Source of the DNA: an uncultured Flavonifractor sp. | Lineage (GTDB): Bacteria > Bacillota > Clostridia > Oscillospirales > Oscillospiraceae | Assembly (NCBI RefSeq): GCF_944383115.1 | Contig: NZ_CALWOJ010000012.1 | Span: 1-36,544, forward strand | Length of the DNA stretch: 36,544 nt | Direction of reading: 5' to 3' | Notes under the pieces: model-generated | What the model was told of the DNA's origin: nothing | Database searches by the model: none | Seen by the model: the letters and a program-made list of their open reading frames with translations, nothing else | In this document: one piece after another, positions 31,027 to 36,544 of the stretch | Layout of the letters: the number at the start of each line of letters is the position of its first letter | How positions within the stretch are numbered: position 1 is the first letter of the stretch | Program-made: the position numbers and the translations under genes

Positions 31027-32193
31027 TTATACCTGGATTCTTTCGATGCCCTCCACGGCGGCCTGCACCAGGCCGGCCACATCCAGGGCCTCCTCGGCGT
31101 GTTCCAGCTCCCCCAGCACCGGCCGCAGCCGGGGATGGCGGGGTGTGAACACGGTGCAGCAGTCCTCATAGGGCAGGATGGAGGTCTCAAAGGTGCCGAT
31201 CTTGCGGGCAATGCGCACGATCTCCTCCTTATCCATACCCACCACAGGGCGCAGGATGGGCAGATCGCACACGGCGGTGGTGGCCCGCATGGCCTCCATG
31301 GTCTGGCTGGCCACCTGGCCCAGGCACTCGCCGGTAACGATGGCTCCGGCGCCGCACCGGGCGGCCACCGCCTGGGCAATGCGCATCATGAACCGGCGCA
31401 TGAGGACGGTAAACAGCTCCTCGGGGCATTTCCGGCGCAGTTCCTCCTGGATCTGAGTAAAAGGTACCACATGGACGGTGAGCCGTCCGCACCAGAGGGT
31501 GAGCAGCTTGGCCAGATCCAGCACCTTCTGCTTGGCCTCCTCGGAGGTGTAAGGGTAGGAGAAAAAGTGGACCATCTCCAGGGCGATGCCCCGCTTGGCG
31601 ATCATCCAGGAGGCCACCGGGGAGTCGATGCCGCCGGAGAGCAGGCTCACCGCCCGGCCTCCCACGCCCACCGGCAGGCCGCCGGCGCCCGGCTCCGGGT
31701 CGGCATGGACGTAGGCGGCATAGTCCCGCACTTCAAGATATACCGTCAGCTCCGGATGGTGTACGTCCACCTTCAGGTTGGGGTACTTCTCGTCCAGTTC
31801 GCCCCCCACATACTGGGACAGCTGGATGGAGGTCATGGGGAAGGTCTTGTCCGCCCGCTTGGACTCCACTTTAAAGGTATGGGCAGCGGCCAGCTTGTCC
31901 CCCAGGTACTCGATGGCGGTCCGGAGCATGGCGTCGGCGTCCTTCTCACAGGCCCGGGCCCGGGACAGGCCCACCACGCCGAACAGGTGCTTCATGGCCT
32001 CCCAGGCCCCGTCCAGATCGCAGTCGTCGTTTTTGGGCTCCACATACATGGTGGACTGCTTGGAATATACCTTAAAATCCCCGTGAGGTTTCAGCCGGCG
32101 GCGGGCGTTGGCAATGAGCTTGTCCTCAAAGGTGCGGCGGTTCAGGCCCTTCAGGACCAGCTCCCCCAGCTTGAGCAAAATGATTTCGTTCAA
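31027..32193 (-). CDS. thiI: tRNA 4-thiouridine synthase / thiamine sulfur-transfer protein ThiI
   Basis: 388 residues. Contains an N-terminal ferredoxin-like and THUMP region (about 1-165) and a PP-loop domain with LLSGGIDSPVASW near 180, TGECLGQVASQT, and LPYEDCCTVF. It lacks the C-terminal rhodanese domain found in enterobacterial ThiI, as usual for Firmicutes, and so would receive sulfur from a cysteine desulfurase. The start is TTG at 32193, 7 nt after AAAGGAGA; the reading frame is open further upstream but with no ribosome site, and the family N-terminus (EIILLKLGELVLKG) begins right after this TTG. Confidence 0.93.
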   Translation of the reverse strand: MNEIILLKLGELVLKGLNRRTFEDKLIANARRRLKPHGDFKVYSKQSTMYVEPKNDDCDLDGAWEAMKHLFGVVGLSRARACEKDADAMLRTAIEYLGDKLAAAHTFKVESKRADKTFPMTSIQLSQYVGGELDEKYPNLKVDVHHPELTVYLEVRDYAAYVHADPEPGAGGLPVGVGGRAVSLLSGGIDSPVASWMIAKRGIALEMVHFFSYPYTSEEAKQKVLDLAKLLTLWCGRLTVHVVPFTQIQEELRRKCPEELFTVLMRRFMMRIAQAVAARCGAGAIVTGECLGQVASQTMEAMRATTAVCDLPILRPVVGMDKEEIVRIARKIGTFETSILPYEDCCTVFTPRHPRLRPVLGELEHAEEALDVAGLVQAAVEGIERIQV

Positions 32194-32228
32194 TGGTAGG
32201 TCTCCTTTATCATATTCTTGTGGTGGAC

Positions 32229-32249
32229 GGGCGGCCATAAAGGCCGCCC
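32229..32249. repeat. GC-rich intergenic palindrome, copy C
   Basis: GGGCGGCC pairs with GGCCGCCC around a 5-nt loop in the comM-thiI spacer. On the minus strand it is preceded by TATAGG. It lies 17 nt from copy D in opposite orientation. Confidence 0.55.
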
Positions 32250-32266
32250 CTATATATGGCGTACAG

Positions 32267-32287
32267 GGGCGGGGCTTGTCCCCGCCC
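32267..32287. repeat. GC-rich intergenic palindrome, copy D
   Basis: GGGCGGGG pairs with CCCCGCCC around a 5-nt loop in the comM-thiI spacer, just after the comM stop codon. On the plus strand it is preceded by GTACAGG, like copy A. Confidence 0.55.
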
Positions 32288-32295
32288 GGACTTCT

Positions 32296-33813
32296 TTACC
32301 GCCGCAGGCGGGCGCTCTCCCGGTACTGGATGGCCTCCGCCAGGTGTTCCACGGCGATGGACGCGGCGCCGTCCAGGTCGGCGATGGTACGGGCCACCCG
32401 CAGGATTCGGTCATAGCTGCGGGCGGTGAGGCCCATGCGCTCAAAGGCGCCCTTGATGAGAGCGGTACCCGCCCCGTCCAGGGCACAGAATTCCGCCAGC
32501 TCCCTGGGGCCCATATGGGCGTTGCATTCGGGACCCTCCGGGCCAAAGCGGGCGGTCTGGGCGGCCCTGGCCCCGTCCACCCTGGCCTTGATGACCGAGG
32601 AGGGCTCGGCCTGAGGCCGCCGGGACAGCTCCTCAAATTCCAGAGGCGGCACCTCCACATACAGGTCGATGCGGTCCAGCAGCGGCCCGGACAGTTTGCC
32701 CAGATACTTCTCCACCGCCTGGTGGGTGCAGCGGCACCGGCTGCCGTAGCCGTACCACCCGCACTTGCAGGGATTCATGGCGCACACCAGCATGAAGCGG
32801 GCGGGGAATTTCTCGCTGCCCCCCGCCCGGCTGATGACCACCTGCCCCTCCTCCAGCGGCTGGCGCAGGGTCTCCAGCACGTCCTTGTGGAATTCAGGCA
32901 GCTCGTCCAGAAACAGCACCCCGTTGTGGGCCAGGGAGATCTCCCCCGGCCGTGGGATGGGGGACCCGCCCCCCGCCATGCCGGTGGCCGAGATGGAGTG
33001 GTGGGGCGAGCGGAAGGGCCGCTGGGTGAGCAGGGGATGCTGGGCGTCGGTGAGGCCCAGTACCGAGTGAACGGCGGTGGCTTCCATCGCCTCCCGCCGG
33101 GTCATATCAGGCAGGATGGAGGGCAGGCGGCGGGCCAGCATGGACTTGCCCGACCCCGGCGGGCCCACCATAGCGATGTTATGGCCGCCGGCGGCGGCGA
33201 TCTCCAGGGCCCGTTTTACATTTTCCTGTCCCTTTACATCTGCAAAGTCAGGGCAGGGTTCCGTGCCCGGCCCGGGTACCCAGGCTTCGGCGGGGCAGAT
33301 GGGTGTCTCCCCCCGCAGGTGGGCCACCAGCTGGGAGACGCTCTCCACCGGGTAGACCTTGATCTCCCCCGCCAGCGTGGCCTCAGCGGCGGAGGGGGCG
33401 GGAACGTACAGCTCCTGAATGCCCGCCGCCCTGGCAGCCAGGGCCATAGGCAGCATTCCGGGAACGGGCCTGAGCTGGCCGGACAGGGACAGTTCCCCCA
33501 CAAAGGCGCAGGGGGAGGCAGGCAGCCGGAGCTGTTCCCCCGCCGCCAGGATGCCCACCAGGATGGGCAGGTCGTACACCGTGCCTCCCTTCTTCCGGTC
33601 CGCCGGGGCCAGATTGACGGTGATGCGGGAGACGGGGAAGGTAAAGCCGCAGTTTTTAACGGCGGCGCGCACCCGATCCCGGGCCTCCTTCACCGCCGCG
33701 TCGGGCAGGCCCACAATATCAAAGGCGGGCAGGCCGCCGGACAGGTCGCATTCCGCCCGCACCTCGTAGCCCGAGACGCCGGCCAGCCCCAATGAGCGCA
33801 CTTGGCAGAGCAT
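32296..33813 (-). CDS. comM: YifB/ComM family Mg chelatase-like AAA ATPase
   Basis: 505 residues. An N-terminal Lon-S16-like domain (about 1-170), including GLPAFDIVGLPDAAVKEARDRVRAA, is followed by a Mg-chelatase-type AAA ATPase with Walker A VGPPGSGKS (216-224), Walker B LFLDELPEF, and a cysteine-rich insertion NPCKCGWYGYGSRCRCT typical of the family. In Gram-negatives ComM is a hexameric branch-migration helicase used in transformation; the role in Clostridia is not established. The ATG at 33813 has GGAGGAGG 5 nt upstream and matches the family N-terminus (MLCQVRSLGLAG); longer readings run into the promoter. Confidence 0.94.
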   Translation of the reverse strand: MLCQVRSLGLAGVSGYEVRAECDLSGGLPAFDIVGLPDAAVKEARDRVRAAVKNCGFTFPVSRITVNLAPADRKKGGTVYDLPILVGILAAGEQLRLPASPCAFVGELSLSGQLRPVPGMLPMALAARAAGIQELYVPAPSAAEATLAGEIKVYPVESVSQLVAHLRGETPICPAEAWVPGPGTEPCPDFADVKGQENVKRALEIAAAGGHNIAMVGPPGSGKSMLARRLPSILPDMTRREAMEATAVHSVLGLTDAQHPLLTQRPFRSPHHSISATGMAGGGSPIPRPGEISLAHNGVLFLDELPEFHKDVLETLRQPLEEGQVVISRAGGSEKFPARFMLVCAMNPCKCGWYGYGSRCRCTHQAVEKYLGKLSGPLLDRIDLYVEVPPLEFEELSRRPQAEPSSVIKARVDGARAAQTARFGPEGPECNAHMGPRELAEFCALDGAGTALIKGAFERMGLTARSYDRILRVARTIADLDGAASIAVEHLAEAIQYRESARLRR

Positions 33814-33859
33814 AGCCCCTCCTCCTTGCTCCGGCGTGCCTCCCCGCCGGTTTTTCTGT

Positions 33860-33888
33860 AGTATACCATAAAAAGCCGGCCATGCAAA
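33860..33888 (-). promoter_or_regulatory. promoter of the comM-thiI-cinA genes
   Basis: On the minus strand TTTGCA (33883-33888) and TATACT (33860-33865) are 17 nt apart, with a TGG extended -10, 46 nt upstream of comM. Confidence 0.72.
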
Positions 33889-34061
33889 GCGTGGCCAACC
33901 CCTTTGAAAAGACATTTCACGCCCTACTGACCGGTCTAGTACAGCGGGTTCACCCATGAAACTTACTTTCGCATTTTTCCGCGGGAAAAAGAGGAAAAAA
34001 CCGGGTGTAACTGTAGGAATTGCGAATATGAAGAAAATTTTCAGAGATAAGTAAGATTTGA

Positions 34062-34090
34062 TTTACAAACGGTTTGGATGGTGTTACAAT
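34062..34090 (+). promoter_or_regulatory. nifJ promoter
   Basis: TTTACA (34062-34067) and TACAAT (34085-34090) with a 17-nt spacer. Predicted start near 34097, leaving a leader of about 130 nt. Confidence 0.75.
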
Positions 34091-34133
34091 GAAGGCGCTC
34101 CGGGAGTTTCCTTCCGGTTAGCGGGGAAAAAAG

Positions 34134-34199
34134 CCAGGGTAATGGGAATCCGGCCCGGTCTCTCAGGGGGGAGGCGGGGACCGATTCCCATTGCCCTGG
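34134..34199 (+). promoter_or_regulatory. long leader hairpin upstream of nifJ
   Basis: CCAGGGTAATGGGAATC (34134-34150) pairs along its full length with 34183-34199, 17 bp with one G-U pair, enclosing a 32-nt GC-rich apical part. It has no T-run and lies 11 nt before the AGGAGG of nifJ, so it is a leader structure and not a terminator. I do not recognise a known riboswitch class. Confidence 0.62.
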
Positions 34200-34226
34200 A
34201 ACAACGAACAAGGAGGAATCGTTTCA

Positions 34227-36544
34227 ATGGCGAGAAAGCTGAAATCCATGGACGGCAACACCGCAGCTGCCCACGTCTCCTACGCCTTTACCGAGGTAGC
34301 GGGCATCTACCCCATCACTCCGTCCAGCCCCATGGCCGACAACGTGGACCAGTGGGCGGCCCAGGGCCGGAAAAACATTTTCGGCACTACCGTCAACGTG
34401 GTCGAGATGCAGTCTGAGGCCGGCGCCGCCGGTACCGTCCACGGCTCCCTGGCTGCCGGCGCTCTGACCACCACCTACACCGCTTCCCAGGGCCTGCTGC
34501 TCATGATCCCCAACATGTACAAGCTGGCCGGTGAGCTGATGCCCTGCGTGTTCCATGTGTCCGCCCGTACCGTGGCCACCCACGCTCTGAACATCTTCGG
34601 TGATCACTCCGACGTTATGGCCTGCCGCCAGACCGGCTTTGCCATGCTGTGTGAGTCCAATCCCCAGGAGGTCATGGATCTGGGCGCCGTCGCCCACCTG
34701 GCCGCCATCAAGGGCCGCGTCCCCTTCCTGAACTTCTTTGACGGCTTCCGTACCTCTCACGAGATCCAGAAGATCGCCATCTGGGACAACGAGGATCTGG
34801 CCGATATGGTGGATATGGACGCTGTGGAAGCCTTCCGCAAGCGCGCCCTGAACCCCGAGCATCCCGTGATGCGCGGTTCCCACGAGAACGGCGACATCTT
34901 CTTCCAGCACCGCGAGGCCGCCAACAAGTACTACGACGCCGTCCCCGGCATCGTGGAAGAGTACATGGGCAAGGTCAATGCCAAGCTGGGCACCAACTAT
35001 CAGCTGTTCAACTACTATGGCGCTCCCGACGCTGACCGCGTCATCATCGCCATGGGCTCCATCTGCGACGTGGCTGAGGAAGTCATCGACTACCTGAACG
35101 CTCACGGCGAGAAGGTCGGCCTGGTGAAGGTCCGCCTGTATCGTCCTTTCCGCGCCGACAAGCTGCTGGAGGCCATTCCCGCCACCGCCACCAAGATCGC
35201 TGTTCTGGACCGCACCAAGGAGCCCGGCGCTCAGGGCGATCCTCTGTACCTGGACGTTGTCACCGCCTTTGCCAACGCCGGCCGTCAGGCCACCATCATC
35301 GGCGGCCGCTACGGCCTGGGTTCCAAGGACACTCCTCCCAGCAACGTGTTTGCCGTGTATGAGGAGCTGACCAAGGACCAGCCCAAGCGCCAGTTCACCG
35401 TGGGCATCGTGGACGACGTGACCTTCACCTCCCTGGAGGAGAAGCCCTCCCCCAACACCGCGGCCCCCGGCACCATCGAGTGCAAGTTCTGGGGTCTGGG
35501 CGGCGACGGCACCGTGGGCGCCAACAAGAACTCCATCAAGATCATCGGCGACCACACCGACAAGTACGTCCAGGCTTACTTCCAGTATGACTCCAAGAAG
35601 ACCGGCGGCGTGACCATCAGCCACCTGCGCTTCGGCGATCAGCCCATCCGCGCCCCCTACTACATCAACAAGGCCGACTTCGTGGCCTGCCATGTGCCCG
35701 CCTACATCGTCAAGGGCTTCCCCATGGTCCGCGACGTGAAGGACGGCGGCATCTTCCTCATCAACTGCCAGTGGAGCGATGAGGAGCTGGATCACCACAT
35801 GCCCGCCGTGGCCAAGCGCTACATTGCCGAGCATAACATCCAGGTTTACACCATCAACGCCATCGACCTGGCCATCCAGATCGGCATGGGCAAGCGCACC
35901 AACACCATCCTGCAGTCCGCCTTCTTCGCCCTGGCCAAGGTCATGCCCGAGGCTGAGGCCATCGGCTACATGAAGGACGCCGCCACCCACTCCTACCTGA
36001 AGAAGGGCCAGGACGTGGTGGATATGAACCACAAGGCCATCGACACCGGCGCCACCGCCTTCCACAAGTTCGAGGTGCCCGCCTCCTGGGCCACCGCCGA
36101 GGATAAGCCCGCCGAGGAGCATCTGGAGGGCAACGCCGACACCGTGAAGATGGTGAAGGACATCATGGAGCCCGTGGGCCGCATGGACGGCGACAGCCTG
36201 CCTGTTTCCGCCTTTGCCGACGGCCACGAGGACGGCACCTTCTTCCAGGGCGCCGCTGCCTACGAGAAGCGCGGCGTGGCCGTGTCCGTGCCCGAGTGGG
36301 ATGCCTCCAAGTGTATCCAGTGTAACCAGTGCTCCTACGTCTGCCCCCACGCCACCATCCGTCCCTTCGCTCTCACCGAGGAGGAGGCCAAGAACGCCCC
36401 CGCTCAGGCGAAGATCGTGGACATCAAGGCCGGCAAGGGCAAGGGCGTGTACAAGTTCGCCCTGGCTGTCAGCCCCCTGGACTGCATGGGCTGCACCGTC
36501 TGCGTGAGCACCTGCCCCGTGAAGGCTCTGACCATGAAGCCCCA
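34227..36544 (+). CDS. nifJ: pyruvate:ferredoxin (flavodoxin) oxidoreductase (partial, 3' end beyond window)
   Basis: About 772 codons are visible of a protein normally near 1,170-1,180. It oxidises pyruvate to acetyl-CoA and CO2 and reduces ferredoxin, the central reaction of clostridial fermentation and electron source for hydrogenase. The pyrimidine-binding domain begins MARKLKSMDGNTAAAHVSYA and includes YPITPSSPMAD and VVEMQSEAGAAGTVHG; the domain with GVTISHLRFGDQPIRAPYY follows; the ferredoxin-like insertion shows CIQCNQCSYVCPH near residue 696 and CMGCTVCVSTCP near residue 753. The C-terminal TPP domain is cut off. AAGGAGG lies 9 nt before the ATG. Codon use is strongly biased, as in highly expressed genes. 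Confidence 0.97.
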   Translation, partial: MARKLKSMDGNTAAAHVSYAFTEVAGIYPITPSSPMADNVDQWAAQGRKNIFGTTVNVVEMQSEAGAAGTVHGSLAAGALTTTYTASQGLLLMIPNMYKLAGELMPCVFHVSARTVATHALNIFGDHSDVMACRQTGFAMLCESNPQEVMDLGAVAHLAAIKGRVPFLNFFDGFRTSHEIQKIAIWDNEDLADMVDMDAVEAFRKRALNPEHPVMRGSHENGDIFFQHREAANKYYDAVPGIVEEYMGKVNAKLGTNYQLFNYYGAPDADRVIIAMGSICDVAEEVIDYLNAHGEKVGLVKVRLYRPFRADKLLEAIPATATKIAVLDRTKEPGAQGDPLYLDVVTAFANAGRQATIIGGRYGLGSKDTPPSNVFAVYEELTKDQPKRQFTVGIVDDVTFTSLEEKPSPNTAAPGTIECKFWGLGGDGTVGANKNSIKIIGDHTDKYVQAYFQYDSKKTGGVTISHLRFGDQPIRAPYYINKADFVACHVPAYIVKGFPMVRDVKDGGIFLINCQWSDEELDHHMPAVAKRYIAEHNIQVYTINAIDLAIQIGMGKRTNTILQSAFFALAKVMPEAEAIGYMKDAATHSYLKKGQDVVDMNHKAIDTGATAFHKFEVPASWATAEDKPAEEHLEGNADTVKMVKDIMEPVGRMDGDSLPVSAFADGHEDGTFFQGAAAYEKRGVAVSVPEWDASKCIQCNQCSYVCPHATIRPFALTEEEAKNAPAQAKIVDIKAGKGKGVYKFALAVSPLDCMGCTVCVSTCPVKALTMKP

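Larger units (their letters stand above)
33814..34226. other. 413-nt spacer between comM and nifJ
   Basis: From left to right it holds the comM ribosome site and promoter (minus), a near-palindrome ACTGACCGGTCTAGT (33927-33941), a small hairpin TTTTTCC/GGAAAAA (33974-33990), the nifJ promoter (34062-34090) and the nifJ leader with a long stem (34134-34199). A 32-codon basic reading frame at 33956-34054 has no ribosome site and is not called. Confidence 0.7.

Noticed and set aside
34097..34200. Cobalamin or TPP riboswitch upstream of nifJ
   Set aside because: The short GGGAATCCGG match is part of the long stem; the conserved core sequences of these riboswitches are absent.
34224..36350. A 708-codon minus-strand open frame opposite nifJ
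   Set aside because: Antisense shadow of strongly biased PFOR codons; it has no family resemblance, whereas the plus-strand frame is clear PFOR open to the window edge.

Overview
The window looks like a chromosomal segment of a GC-rich, strictly anaerobic member of the Clostridia, most likely a gut Oscillospiraceae of the Flavonifractor/Pseudoflavonifractor/Lawsonibacter type. The evidence is Firmicutes gene orders (gdpP-rplI-dnaB and tilS-hpt-ftsH), strong AGGAGG ribosome sites, several TTG starts, an [FeFe] hydrogenase with its maturases, pyruvate:ferredoxin oxidoreductase, and a selenocysteine system. The genus is an inference. Nearly all genes are intact; the two edge genes are cut by the window. 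No insertion sequence, prophage or CRISPR array was seen.

Layout. At 1-2607 (minus strand) lie the start of a secreted protein, a possible 57-residue protein overlapping the stop of a cysteine desulfurase, and a secreted protein with a degenerate deacetylase domain. At 2786-6199 (plus) lie a DUF4358-type lipoprotein, an MBOAT O-acyltransferase and a DHHW protein, together a probable cell-surface glycan O-acetylation cassette. At 6251-9968 (minus) are two tandem NhaC-family antiporters; each mRNA probably begins with the same small G-rich-loop hairpin. At 10109-12289 are niaR (minus) and, divergently, queT behind a probable preQ1 riboswitch, then galU.

At 12355-15646 (minus) is a selenocysteine unit in the order selA, selB, tRNA-Sec, followed by a small acetyltransferase gene. 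At 15850-17286 (plus) is a group B-like [FeFe] hydrogenase; convergent to it at 17345-21320 is the maturation operon TM1266-family regulator, hydE, hydG, hydF, whose non-coding parts carry three copies of a 14-nt motif. At 21609-29654 (plus) is a housekeeping run: gdpP, rplI, dnaB, tilS, hpt, ftsH, with structured RNA-like spacers on both sides of rplI. At 29701-33813 (minus) are comM, thiI and cinA, with GC-rich palindromic repeats between them. At 34227 to the right edge (plus) is nifJ behind a long leader hairpin.

How the genes fit together. PFOR reduces ferredoxin and the hydrogenase can use it, with HydE, HydG and HydF building the H-cluster. SelA, SelB and tRNA-Sec provide UGA decoding, although no selenoprotein gene is recognised in this window. 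niaR (nicotinate) and queT (queuosine precursor) are vitamin and base salvage functions. The most interesting material is non-coding: the shared nhaC leader hairpin, the hyd-operon motif, the switch-like spacer between rplI and dnaB, and the nifJ leader.
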